A stretch of DNA of 41,630 nucleotides from Rhodococcus koreensis (GCF_900105905.1 NZ_FNSV01000003.1:1-41630); one strand, 5' to 3'. Shown: positions 16,190 through 25,130, numbered from the stretch's first letter. Numbers and translations are program-made. Notes: generated by a model from the letters alone, not told the origin.

Positions 16190-16610
16190 TCGGATGCGCG
16201 GTGAATCCGGCGCCGGATTCGGCTATGGATTTCGGCGGTGGATTCGACCGCCCGAAAATACGGCTCCCACGCCCACCCCCTCCGGGGGTCACTCCCCCCG
16301 GCGTTCCTTGGGGGGAGTGTAATCCAGAATTACGCTCAGCGCCAACGCTATTCGAAAGCGCCCATGTAGAACGCTATACGCGGTGCTCGAAGCAGTGCCG
16401 CGGCGAGCACTCACCGCCACGGGTGTCCACGCGTTCCGCAGCGCTCACAACACCGCTCGATCGAGCATGCGGAACCGCCCACAGAGGCGCGCGGCGAAGC
16501 GCTCGACAGAGCACTGCCGCGAGCGCTGAAAACAGCGCCTCACAGTGCCCCGTAGAGCACTCGGTGCACGCCCCGTAGAGCGCTCGACCGAGCGGTCGCA
16601 CAGCGCTCGA
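16190..16610. repeat. cluster of AGCGCTC-type short motifs
   Basis: AGCGCT occurs about six times (near 16195, 16440, 16499, 16532, 16579 and 16602), with related AGAGCAC and AGAGCGC forms between. CCCCGTAGAGC-R-CTCG appears twice about 20 bp apart. The spacing is irregular, so these are not classical iterons. Confidence 0.55.
16275..16319. terminator. two back-to-back GC hairpins
   Basis: ACCCCC-TCC-GGGGGT (16275-16289) is followed at once by CACTCCCCCC, a 10-base loop and GGGGGGAGTG (16290-16319). Both stems are perfect. A further GTAAT-N5-ATTAC inverted repeat follows. They may terminate transcription or form part of an origin. Confidence 0.6.
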
Positions 16611-16745
16611 CAGAGCGCCCGTCAGAGTGGTCGACGGCCCGATGCAACCACCGTGCACGCGGGCGGTGAACAGAGCGCCCGTCAGAGTGGTCGACGGCCC
16701 GATGCAACCACCGTGCACGCGGGCGGTGAACAGAGCGCCCGTCAG
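16611..16745. repeat. exact 60-bp tandem repeat, 2.25 copies
   Basis: The unit starts CAGAGCGCCCGTCAG and ends GGGCGGTGAA. Copies at 16611-16670 and 16671-16730 are identical over all 60 bases, and 16731-16745 starts a third. The perfect identity suggests recent duplication or selection. Confidence 0.92.
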
Positions 16746-16939
16746 GGTGCCAGCCGAACGCGGTGAAGGTTCGGGAAATCCGGCCTGCAGATCGTGCACG
16801 AGAGGGGTGTTCGTCGTCCCGGCCTGGGTCCGCCAGACGAGGGGGACACCCCGTTGAGGAAAATCGCGGGTTTCTGTCACTGTGCTCAACGACGCCCCCG
16901 GACGGCGTTCAGGCTCGAAACGATCGAAAGGCACAGGCG

Positions 16940-19032
16940 GTGAGCGGAAATCACGACCCACTCGAGGACTGGTTGGTCGCGACGTGGCGCGATGTCTTCG
17001 GCGATTCCGGCGGCGGTCGCGCCGGCCGGGTCGGCGCGGACGGTCAGCCGACGCGCATCCGCCGGTTTACCCCGCTCTCGCCGATCGCCGATCGCCGTCG
17101 CCGCCGCGGGCGTTGCCGTGTACTCCCTGTGTGTGGTGTCGGCGGCCGCCGGCAACGAGACGGTCGTCCGAGGTGCTGGCGAAGCTGCACGGCTATCGGG
17201 TGCTGCTCGTTGCCGCCGCGGCCCTGCTCGTCATGGTCGACGTCCTGCGCCACCGCGCGCACAGGTGGTCGCAGATGCTCGAATCGGTGGTCCGGCAGGG
17301 TACCGGGCACCTGCCGACGAAGATCGTGGTCTCGTTCTCGCCCGGGTGGCGTGTGATCCGCCGCGCGAGGATCACATTGCACCGTGGCACCGTCATTCGG
17401 CCCAAGCAGTTCGAGGAGCTCTCCCGCACGATCGAGGCAGCCTTCCCCGCCACCGCACAGAGCGAGACCAAGGTGCGGCACGTGGCGCACCGCGACCGCA
17501 TCGTCATCACCCGAGAGTCGATCACCCCGGACACCCGCTCTGCCCGTCAGCGGACACTCCAGTCCGCGCTCGATGCGGCCTCGATGTTCACCGACCCGAG
17601 GGTGTCGATGAACGCCGGCGCCAGGGGCTTCCAGCTCAAGGTCGAGGAAGCCCTCGCCTCCCTGGCTGGGCAGCACGAGTCCGGCCGCAACTGGACCACC
17701 GACTGGTACCCCGACCAGGGCTACCTGGTGATGCGTCTGGTCACCGCGATGCCCTCGCGCGTGGACCACCCGCTCGCATTGGTCGACGAGAACCTGCGCC
17801 ACCTGCCGTATGCGACCGGTGCCGCGGACCGAATCATGTACTGGGACGTCTCCACCAGCTCCAACAAGCCGCACTGCCTGATCGTCGGCCCGACCGGTGG
17901 TGGCAAGACGTCGGTGATCCGCACCCTGCTGACCGAGGCCGCCCGCCGTGGGGTTCCGTTCGTCGGCGTCGATCCGAAGATGATCGAACTCGACGGCCTG
18001 GAGGGCTACCCCGGTTGCGGCGCGATCATCTACGACGCGCTGCGTGCGGCGATGTTCGTGCGCGCGCTGCACACCGAGATGATGGCCCGCAACGCCTACA
18101 TCCACCAGATGAAGATCGAGGGCGCGCAGCTGCCGCTGATGATCGCGGTGCTCGACGAGTTCTTCATCCTCTCCGGCAAGTGGCAGCGCCTGGCCAAGAC
18201 CGGTGACGACGAGACCCGGGCGCAGCTCAAGGAACTCGACCCGCTCGGGGCGTGGGCCGACCTCGCCGTGCTCGCCCGGTCGGCCGGTATCCGGTTGTTG
18301 CTCGGGGTGCAGCGCCCCGACGCCAGTTTGTTCGGCGGTGCCTCGGGTAACGCGCGGGACAACTTCGGTACCCGCATCAGCCTCGGCAACCTCTCGCAGG
18401 ACGGTGCGCTGATGATGTGGGGCGATTCCACTGTCGGCCGCGAGGTCGACACCTCCGTCAAGGGCCGCGGCATCGCGCTCGGCGACGACGGCAACCCCGT
18501 CGACGCGCAGATGTGGTGGACCCCGAACGTCGACCGCCACCCCAACAAGTGGAACCAGCTCGCCGAGCGCGAGCAGGCGATCATCGACGGCCTCCTGCCC
18601 ACCGAGGCCCCGCAGTTCACCTGCTACTCGCGGGAGCTGGCCTCGTTCATCGAGTCCGAGCGCGCTCTGGCCACGCGGGCACGCAGGCACGGCCGTGCTC
18701 CCGAGCCGATCGTCATCGGCGCGACCGCCACCGACGGGGACACGTCCGCCGAGTCGCCGACTGTTAACGGCGCGCCCACCGGCGGTGACGACTTCTCGGA
18801 CGTCATTCCGGCCTCCGCGGTCGAGGCCGGCCAGACCGTCCTCGTCGACGACGACCACGGCGAACTCGTCCCGGTCACCGTCGACTCGGTCGACGTCCGC
18901 TGCGGCGCCACGGGCGATGTCGTCGAGACCGTCCTGACCGTCGGCGCCGGTCGCGTGAAGACCCGCATCACCTTCGATGCCACCGGCGGCGTCGTCCTCC
19001 CCGAACCCGACCTCGTTGCCGCGTCGACGTGA
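16940..19032 (+). CDS. FtsK/SpoIIIE-type DNA translocase (TraB/TcpA-like), frame disturbed near the 5' end
   Basis: A membrane-anchored AAA+ DNA translocase of about 697 residues, start GTG 16940 after GAAAGG. The N-terminus DPLEDWLVATWRDVFGD is followed by two hydrophobic helices (VAAAGVAVYSLCVV; YRVLLVAAAALLVMVDVL). The motor domain has Walker A GPTGGGKTS and Walker B LMIAVLDEFF, then LLLGVQRPDASLFGGASGNA. The 5' part is in three frames. A GATCGCC duplication (17083-17096) causes the first shift and an indel near 17160 the second. From there to the stop the frame is clean. It probably moves plasmid DNA during conjugation. Whether the copy is functional depends on the two shifts being real. 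Confidence 0.8.
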
Positions 19033-19072
19033 CCCCTCATTGCCCGAACCGCCACCACCGAAAAGGAACACC

Positions 19073-19432
19073 ATGAGCCGCCGCATTTCCCAGTCGATCA
19101 TCCCGACCACCGAGGATGTCGCCGCGCTGCGCGGACCGTTCGTCGCCAAGGGTGCGAACGACCCCGTGATCAAGGCGCTGCGGGACTACTTCAAGGACTC
19201 GGTCCCCGCGTGGCTGGCCAAGCTCAGCGAGGAGCAGGAGCTGACCCGCGAGCGGCTCGCGGAAATCCGGGATGCCTCGTCCAAGCGTCGCGTCGTCATC
19301 GAAGCGCTGCCCGAGGGCGGCGCCCGCGACACGGCCCTGGCCGAGCTGGAGACGGCCGAGGCCGTCGTCGACGACATGGACACCGCACTGGCCGGCGCCG
19401 GTGCCGGCGCCGGCGCCTTCGGGGTCGGCTGA
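19073..19432 (+). CDS. small helical protein between translocase and ParA-like gene
   Basis: A 119-residue acidic, mostly helical protein; the ATG at 19073 has AAAAGGA upstream. Residues about 25-60 (ANDPVIKALRDYFKDSVPAW) and 45-100 (SEEQELTRERLAEIRDAS) suggest a helical bundle. The C-terminus is a Gly/Ala run (AGAGAGAGAFGVG). It lies 40 bp after the translocase and 2 bp before the ParA-like start, so all three are probably co-transcribed. No family was recognised. A role as adaptor of the translocase or partition ATPase is inferred from position only. Confidence 0.7.
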   Translation: MSRRISQSIIPTTEDVAALRGPFVAKGANDPVIKALRDYFKDSVPAWLAKLSEEQELTRERLAEIRDASSKRRVVIEALPEGGARDTALAELETAEAVVDDMDTALAGAGAGAGAFGVG

Positions 19433-19434
19433 CG

Positions 19435-20520
19435 ATGACGCCCACTGTTGATGTCGAGATCACCTCCACGACCACGGCATCGGCCACCTTGGCCGATGCC
19501 GACGTGCCTCCGATGGATCTGGAGGCGACTGAGAGCAAGACCCTGTCCACGGTCGTGCACGAGTTCCTGCACCAGATGGCGCGGGCCCGGGGCGCTGACG
19601 TCGAGGTCGTCTACCGGACGGCGAAGGACACTCGGTTCCTGACCGTCGGACCGGACGGGAAGGCCGAGGAACGTGCCCCGAGCATGCCGGTGCCGATCGC
19701 CGTGCCGGCGGCGCCCGAATCGGTGGCAGCGGAGCCTGTCTCCACCCCGCCCGGCGGGCCGGTGGTAGTTGGGGCCGAGCAGATCGCCTCCGCGGCGGCC
19801 CCGCAACCCGCGGCGCCCGCGCGGGCCGCTCCGGCTGAGCCGGTCACGGGCCCGCTGGACGTGCTCGGGCAGCTGTCGGCGCCCCGCGCGAACTCCGCGG
19901 CGAGCGACCCTGCTCGGCGTGGTGTGCGTGGCCGACTCAACGCCCTCCTCGGACTCGGGCTTGCACCGAAGTCGGACTCGCTCGAGATGCGACTGCGCGA
20001 CGCGCAGACCACGATCGCCCGACCGCTCCCGGAGGGCGCGGTGATCACCGTCGCCAACCTCAAGGGCGGCGTCGGCAAGACCCCGATGTCGATCGGCCTG
20101 GCCGAGACGCTGGCCGAGCACCGAGGCCCCGCCACCGTCACGTGCCTGGACCTCGGCGAGGCCGGCGGCAGCTTCGCCGATCGCGTGGCCGTTCCCCCGG
20201 CCGCGGGCCAGGACGCGGTCAGCCTGGCCGGCATCGACCCCACGACCACCGACGCCCGGCCGTCCAGGCTCGCGCGGTTCCTGACCCGCCAGCCGGCCGG
20301 CTCCGACATCATCGCCGGCCGGGCCGGGGCCGACTCACCCCTGCGCTACGACGACGCCGCGGCGCTCGGGGCGATCCTCGGCCGGCACCGCGACGTCCTG
20401 GTCGCCGACACCGGCAACGCCAGCCACGCCGAGAGCTGGCGGTGGGCGATCACGGCCGCGCACGCGGTGATCGTCCCGGTCCCGCTGCGCCGCGACGCCG
20501 CCGTGGCCGCCCAGCGCAAA
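19435..20520 (+). pseudogene. ParA/MinD-like ATPase with long N-terminal extension, 3' end lost
   Basis: From the ATG at 19435 about 360 residues are open. First comes a disordered Pro/Ala-rich extension (to about residue 195). Then the deviant Walker A VITVANLKGGVGKTPMSIGL appears, followed by a switch-region-like LDLGEAGGSFADR and LVADTGNASHAESW. HAVIVPVPLRRDAAVAA matches the strand after Walker B. Near 20520 the ParA pattern ends and PIN-toxin sequence follows in a different frame, so the last 40-60 residues are missing or replaced. ParA-type ATPases position plasmid DNA. Loss of the C-terminus may inactivate it. Confidence 0.75.
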
Positions 20521-20522
20521 GG

Positions 20523-20789
20523 AGCGATTTCGACCCGGCGCAGGGAGGGGTCCTGCGCCGGTGGTTCGAGGAGCGGGTGCTGCCGGTCTGCGCCGACCGT
20601 GTGTTGCCGTTCGATGTGCCGGCCGTACGGGTGCTGGCCACCTACCGGGTGCTAGAGCATGCGCCGTTCGGCGACGCTCTCATCGCCGCCGTCGCGCAGG
20701 CCGCCGAGATGACGGTGGTGACACGTAATACCAAGTACGTCGAGACGTTCGGTGTCCGCTGCGTCGACCCGTGGGAGCCGACCGTCTGA
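20523..20789 (+). pseudogene. VapC/FitB-type PIN-domain toxin, C-terminal remnant
   Basis: The frame reads FDPAQGGVLRRWFEERVLPV, then RVLPFDVPAVRVLATYR, then FGDALIAAVAQAAEMTVVTR and GVRCVDPWEP. This is the second half of a FitB-like PIN ribonuclease: its usual D-x-LIAA helix and TRN-x(3-4)-F ending are visible. The N-terminal Asp-containing half and the antitoxin gene are missing. It joins directly to the ParA-like gene, so a deletion fused the two loci. Confidence 0.82.
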
Positions 20790-20941
20790 CGGCCCCGTCG
20801 TCGACGGGTGCGGTTCGACTCGCCAGGCCATCCCCGGGTCGGGCCGGGCACAGAATTGTGAGTTGCGTTCCAGTGTTGTCGTTTTGCGTGATCGACACAG
20901 CTCGTCGGTGGAAGGACCCATCTACGGGGCTGGGAGGTCAG

Positions 20942-21237
20942 ATGAACCTGCAGTACAACGCCGGACTCACCCTGGAGCAGCGGTGTCAGATCCGCCAGGC
21001 GCAGGGGTACGTCGATGATCACCGGTGAGAGATCGATGCAGCCGGCGAGGTCGCGCGGGATGTCCCGGAGGTGGAGATCCCGCATGAGGGGATCGACCGG
21101 GCCTGCGATGCCATCTCGATGTCGGCGGCGAGCATCGTGGACCCGGTGGTCGAGCAGATCGGGCCCGCTGTGATCGGAGGGGTGGTTGCCGGAGATGCCG
21201 GCGTCGGTTTCGGGCTGCCCGTTCATACTGGAGTATG
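20942..21237 (+). pseudogene. hypothetical protein with an in-frame TGA
   Basis: The ATG at 20942 after GGGAGG opens MNLQYNAGLTLEQRCQIRQA and reaches a TGA after 28 codons (21026-21028). The same frame then stays open with a sensible composition (EIDAAGEVARDVPEVEIPHE, IVDPVVEQIGPAVIGGVVAG) to a stop at 21235-21237, next to the MazE-like operator. One nonsense change in a 97-codon gene is the simplest reading. The product is unknown. Confidence 0.5.
21224..21237. promoter_or_regulatory. palindromic operator of the MazEF-like pair
   Basis: CATACT-GG-AGTATG is a perfect 14-bp palindrome that ends 8 bp before the antitoxin ATG. TATGAT inside it fits a -10 box. A further half-site GTATG overlaps the start. 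Autorepression by the antitoxin is the likely role. Confidence 0.75.
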
Positions 21238-21245
21238 ATTGCAGT

Positions 21246-21458
21246 ATGACGACGAGGTTCACGATCAGTTTGCCCGACGAGGACGCTCGCGTCCTCGACG
21301 CGTACGTTCGCGACCACAGTCTGGGTGGCCGGTCGGCGGGGATTCGAGCCGCGGTTCGGATGCTCGGAGAGGTGGGTCTCGAGCGCGATTACGCGGCGGC
21401 TTTCGTCGAGGGTGGTGTCGACGACGACTGGGACGTCACTTCGGCAGATGAGGAATGA
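21246..21458 (+). CDS. MazE-like ribbon-helix-helix antitoxin
   Basis: A 70-residue protein. TTRFTISLPDEDARVLDAYV fits the ribbon strand and first helix of ribbon-helix-helix repressors, and RSAGIRAAVRMLG the second helix. The acidic tail (VDDDWDVTSADEE) would bind and block the toxin. The stop overlaps the toxin start by 4 nt, so the two are made together. The palindrome just upstream supports autoregulation. Confidence 0.85.
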   Translation: MTTRFTISLPDEDARVLDAYVRDHSLGGRSAGIRAAVRMLGEVGLERDYAAAFVEGGVDDDWDVTSADEE

Positions 21459-21811
21459 TCCGCCGGGGTCAGGTGCACTGGGTTGATCTTGATCCGGCGC
21501 AGGGTAGCGAAGCGGCCAAGCGTCGACCCGCTGTTGTGGTCAGTAATGATCGCGCCAACGCGACGGCGGAGCGGCTCGGTCAGGGGGTGGTCACTGTGGT
21601 GCCGTTGACGAGTAACACGGCACATGTGTTCGCGTTTCAGGTTCTCGTCGACCCTGACGAATCGGGTATGCCGCGTGAGTCGAAGGCTCAAGCGGAACAG
21701 GTGCGTTCGGTTTCGGTGCGTCGTCTCGACGGTGACCCGGTCGGGAAGCTCTCGACGAGAACGCGTACCGCGCTCGACGAGGCTCTGCGGCTGCATCTCG
21801 ATCTGCACTGA
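21455..21811 (+). CDS. mazF: MazF-type endoribonuclease toxin
   Basis: A 118-residue PemK/MazF-fold RNase that cuts single-stranded RNA at short motifs. The family pattern is complete: IRRGQVHWVDLDPAQGSEAA, RPAVVVSNDRANA, VVTVVPLTSNTAHVFAFQVL, and KAQAEQVRSVSVRRL with the conserved Gln-Val-Arg segment, ending LDEALRLHLDL. Length is typical. It overlaps its antitoxin gene. Its cut site cannot be told from sequence alone. Confidence 0.92.
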   Translation: MIRRGQVHWVDLDPAQGSEAAKRRPAVVVSNDRANATAERLGQGVVTVVPLTSNTAHVFAFQVLVDPDESGMPRESKAQAEQVRSVSVRRLDGDPVGKLSTRTRTALDEALRLHLDLH

Positions 21812-22120
21812 GTCGCATCCCTGCGGTCGGTCTGACGGGTTCATCAGGTGGGCACCCGTCGCACTTTCGTGGCGGCCGTTCCGATCCCGCCGCGCGGCCC
21901 TGCCCACGGTGAACTCGGAGAAGTCCGCGAGAGGCGCAGCGCTCTCGACTCTTTTGCTCTTCTCGCCCGGCCCCGGGTCTGGGAGGTCCGTGACAACCCG
22001 TCGAGGACCGATGTCGGTGACGGCGTTGGCGATGAGCGGCGCGTTCGGGCGGGTGCAGACCGCCAGCGTCGATGCTGTGGTGTGCCCGGGCAGCGTGATC
22101 GCCGTGGCGGTTCTCCTCGC
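21812..22120. other. intergenic, no gene recognised
   Basis: Open frames here on both strands are compositional. None shows a ribosome site with a known protein pattern. Confidence 0.4.
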
Positions 22121-23311
22121 TCACGATGAGTGTCGCAGCGCTTCGCCGTGCGCCTGTTTCGCGGCGCGCACCGAGATCCGGTCGGGAGCGACGTGCTTCG
22201 GAGCCGCTGTGAGCCAGGATGTGCCGTCCCCGTCCGCCAGGAGCAGTTGCGCATCCCGTTGTCCGAGGCCGATTGCGGCGTCGATGAAGGCGCCGTCGAA
22301 GAGCAGGTAGCTGAGAAGGTCTCCTCGGCGGGCCCCGTCACCGCCGAGGAGCCGTCCCAGCAACGGCAGGTCCGGGTTCCGGATGGTGCGCAGTGCACCG
22401 CCCGGCCAGCGGTATCGGTCATCAAACGAGGTTGCGGCGAGGGCGCCGAGGGTACCGCGTTCCTCGGGGCCGAAGAACCGGTATGGCACATCGACATAGC
22501 GGCGTTGGCTGGCGCCGGTGCGGCGTCCGTCCGCGACGAGTTCGTTGATCTTGCCGAGCGTGCGGAGGTCTTCGACCATGCGGTCGACCAGGGCGGCGTC
22601 CAGCACCCGCACCATCATGTCGTCCACATCCGGTGGTCCCTGGTCCCCGCCGGTGGCCGGGGATACGGGGTACACCGCGGGGTGGGTCGCGACCACGATC
22701 AGCCGTCCGCAGCCCAGAGACAACGCCGGTTTGAGGGGAGCGTTCAGCCGGATCCCGCCGTCCGCGTACCAGCCGCGGGCAGTGTCGGGGGTGGCGACCT
22801 CGACCGCGGGGAACAATGCAGGAATCGCGGCGGAGGCGCGGACGTGCTCGGCGGTGATTCGCACTCCGAGGTAGTCGATCGGACGGGTGGTGTCCGACGG
22901 CGGTAGCGGGTCGGCACGGTTCCCGTCGACGAAGATCACCGTCCGGTTGGTCGCGGCGGAGGTCGTCACCACCGCCAGCGACGCCTTGCCGCCGTCGAGG
23001 TTGGCGGCGAGCTGTGTCCAATCGACCAACCGGTGCGCGGTCCGGGCCAGCGGTGCGGTGTCGACCAGGCTCGTCAGCCGCATCCCCGGTATTCGGCAGA
23101 GCTGACCGGCCCACCGGGCGATGGTGCCGGGCCCGGTCCGCAACAACGGCCGGAACACGTCGTCGATCTGAACGCTGCGCCACACCGCGAGCGCGGTGTC
23201 GGCTTGCTCGTCCGCCGGAAGGTGCGCGCCCGCGGCGAACAGGGTCGCATTGATCGCTCCGGCGCTGGTCCCGATGAACAGATCCGGTTCGTGGCCGGCG
23301 GCGCGCTGATT
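22121..23311 (-). pseudogene. patatin-like phospholipase, 5'-truncated
   Basis: Minus-strand frame beginning near 23311 with RAAGHEPDLFIGTSAGAIN: the GTSAG nucleophile serine is present. The catalytic Asp lies in ARGWYADGGIRLNAPL. The core continues with HVRASAAIPALFPAV and a long C-terminal part to the stop at 22121. The Gly-rich oxyanion loop (GGGG), always just before the serine motif in this family, is missing; upstream bases encode unrelated residues. So the 5' 30-40 codons were lost. An ATG-like start at 23185 would omit the serine and is not the true start. Acyl hydrolase activity on lipids is unlikely without the oxyanion loop. Confidence 0.82.
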
Positions 23312-23664
23312 CTGGGGATCGATTGCGGTCGAACTGGCAGTGTGCCACCTCGACCTGGTCGCTTCGAAAGCACACGGGGCTGGAATCTCCCGGCGCGAGC
23401 TGAGCTGGATCTGATTGGATTACTGGTAGGGCCGAGGGGATGGTAGAACCTGGTGCAGTCGCTTGGGGAACTCGACGATCGCGCCGCGCTCGTTCCTCGC
23501 GTTGACGTCGGAGGTGGACCTGTCGACCACGGGCGGCGGAGCGAAGGTCGCGAAGTTCATTCTCGGTGCAGGTTGCGCTCACGGAAACTTGAATGAGGGG
23601 CGTTTTCGTTCAAGTAAAACCCCTGTTGCGTGAATGGCATCTGGTGCGTCAAGGCCTGTGATCA
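23312..23664. other. junction region with an inverted repeat
   Basis: CTTGAA (23588-23593) and TTCAAG (23609-23614) form an inverted repeat with a 15-base gap. No gene is supported here. It is probably a junction between rearranged blocks. Confidence 0.4.
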
Positions 23665-23900
23665 GGCGACGACCATCCGACCGCGGACGAGTTCACCGAG
23701 ACGGTGCCGCGCCTGACCTCGGTGGCGGTGTCGGATCGGCAGTGGTTCGAGTTCCTGTACGCCTGGTACCCGATGTCGGAGGAGCAGGGCCGCTCCCGCA
23801 CGATCGCGACCGGTGTGCGTGAGGAGTTGGTGTTGATGTCCTCCGGTGTGGCCGGGGTGCTGCCGTACGGCGCCTTGGTCGATGGTCCGAGAGTGTCGTC
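23665..23900 (+). pseudogene. possible DUF932 C-terminal fragment
   Basis: The frame reads ADEFTETVPRLTSVAVSDRQ, then WFEFLYAWYPMSEEQGRSRT and IATGVREELVLM. This resembles the end of DUF932 phage/plasmid proteins as I remember them. The start is missing and the frame then runs openly into the HigB-like gene. The resemblance is moderate only. Confidence 0.4.
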
Positions 23901-24022
23901 CGACCGCGACGTCACCGCCGATCGGACGTGGCTTTCTCCCGAGTCGGTATCGCCGGTCGTCAGTTGCGGGTTCGTTGCAGAGGTGGGTTTCGTGGTGTGC
24001 CCGGTCGCCGGGTGCCGAGTCA

Positions 24023-24038
24023 TACAAAATCTTGTATA
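24023..24038. promoter_or_regulatory. palindromic operator/promoter of the HigBA-like pair
   Basis: ATACAA-AATC-TTGTAT is a perfect 6+6 inverted repeat directly before the first conserved toxin residues. TATATT at its right edge could be a -10 box. The antitoxin probably binds here. Confidence 0.65.
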
Positions 24039-24039
24039 T

Positions 24040-24381
24040 TGGTGGAAGAAGATCCAGTTCCTGGGTACCGCGCTGGAGGATCTTCGTGGATTCCCCGATG
24101 CGGTTCGGCGTCGGTGCGGTTATCAACTCGACCGCGTTCAGCAGGGGCTCGAGCCGACGGACTGGAAACCGATGGTGAGTGTGGGTTCTGGTGTGCGGGA
24201 GATACGGGTACGCGATCGATCGGGAGCTTTCCGCGTCATCTACGTGGCGAAATTCGCAGACCGGGTGGTTGTCCTGCACTGCTTCCAGAAGAAGACTCAG
24301 AAAACGTCGGCGGCGGACTTGGCTCTTGCGACGAAGCGGTACCAGCAGGTGATAGCGGACGACAGGAATGGTGAGCACTGA
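24040..24381 (+). CDS. HigB-like (RelE superfamily) toxin
   Basis: A phage-derived Gp49/HigB-type mRNA interferase of about 113 residues: KKIQFLGTALEDLRGFPDAV, GYQLDRVQQGLEPTDWKPM, GSGVREIRVRD, GAFRVIYVAKFADRVVVLHC and FQKKTQKTSAADLALATKRY. It cleaves mRNA on the ribosome in known members. No ATG, GTG or TTG lies in frame between the operator and the WKK start block. In-frame GTGs at 23992/23995 lie before the operator. The start codon may be mutated. It overlaps the antitoxin gene by one base, the toxin-first order of this family. Confidence 0.85.
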   Translation, partial: WWKKIQFLGTALEDLRGFPDAVRRRCGYQLDRVQQGLEPTDWKPMVSVGSGVREIRVRDRSGAFRVIYVAKFADRVVVLHCFQKKTQKTSAADLALATKRYQQVIADDRNGEH

Positions 24382-24662
24382 TGAGCGATGAAATCTATGG
24401 CAGCGTATGGGATGCCATCGAGGACACTCCGCAGGAGGCGGAGAACATGCGACTGCGGTCGAATCTGCTGATCGCGCTGTCTCGGCGCATCGAGACCGAA
24501 GGATGGACCCAGAAAAACGCGGCCGCCCGGCTTGGTGTGACGCAGCCACGGGTGTCGGATCTGATTCGCGGCAAGATCGACCTGTTCAGTCTGGATGCTT
24601 TGGTCAACATGGTCTCGGCCGCTGGACTCCACGTCGATATGACGGTGAGGGCGGCCGCGTAG
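24381..24662 (+). CDS. HigA-like XRE antitoxin
   Basis: A 93-residue helix-turn-helix protein. The HTH lies at about residues 35-75: LLIALSRRIETEGWTQKNAA, ARLGVTQPRVSDLIRGKID and LFSLDALVNMVSAAGLHVDM. This is the usual HigA antitoxin that neutralises HigB and represses the pair. The ATG uses the last base of the toxin stop. The preceding 30 residues are polar and could contact the toxin. Confidence 0.9.
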   Translation: MSDEIYGSVWDAIEDTPQEAENMRLRSNLLIALSRRIETEGWTQKNAAARLGVTQPRVSDLIRGKIDLFSLDALVNMVSAAGLHVDMTVRAAA

Positions 24663-25130
24663 CACCGGAGGCCTGACCCGAGGGCTGTACGGGATTTCGG
24701 GTCGGACTTGGGCAACCCCAACGGCGGAATCTGCACCGCCCAAACACATCTGAACCCGGTCCGGAGGTCGGCACGGCCGATGATGGTGGGTGTGGACGAG
24801 GTAACCACCACCGGCGGGGTCGGGGCGGGGTTGGCGGATTTCGCTGGGGGTGTGCGTGGGTCTGCTGGTGGGTTCTTCTGTTATGTGCCGGCGGTGATGG
24901 TGTGGCAGCACTTTTTTCGTTGTTCCGCAACCTCGGGTGTATCCGCATGGTTCGTTTACGTCGTTCGGGTCGGATCCGCCGCCGGCCGGGTATTGGGTGA
25001 GTTGGGCGGCACGGGCGGTGCTGGTTGTGGTGTTCGGATTGGTGACGGTTTCGTGGCGGCCCGCCCGGTAGTTCGCTGTGCCGTTGGTAGTGCGCGTTCG
25101 TGCTGATGGCGGCAATGGTGGCGTGGATCT
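24663..25130. other. 468-bp intergenic stretch, no gene recognised
   Basis: Long GC-rich frames on both strands lack protein-like patterns and ribosome sites. I see no repeat or hairpin of note. Confidence 0.4.

Larger units (their letters stand above)
15698..16939. other. 1.2-kb repeat-rich non-coding region between divergent plasmid genes
   Basis: This gap separates the minus-strand membrane protein and the plus-strand FtsK-like gene. It has no convincing gene. It holds two adjacent GC hairpins (16275-16319), many AGCGCTC-type motifs (16195-16615), and a 60-bp tandem repeat (16611-16745). Such a region is where an origin, a transfer site or a partition site would be expected. Confidence 0.6.

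Noticed and set aside
16611..16745. Tandem repeat considered as CRISPR array
   Set aside because: Units are contiguous with no unique spacers, and no cas genes are present.
17044..19173. 709-codon open frame on the minus strand opposite the FtsK-like gene
   Set aside because: Antisense shadow in GC-rich DNA; the plus-strand frame carries the Walker motifs.
23430..23570. 46-codon minus-strand frame starting MNFATFAPPPVVDRSTSDV
   Set aside because: No clear ribosome site or homologue recalled; kept out for lack of support.
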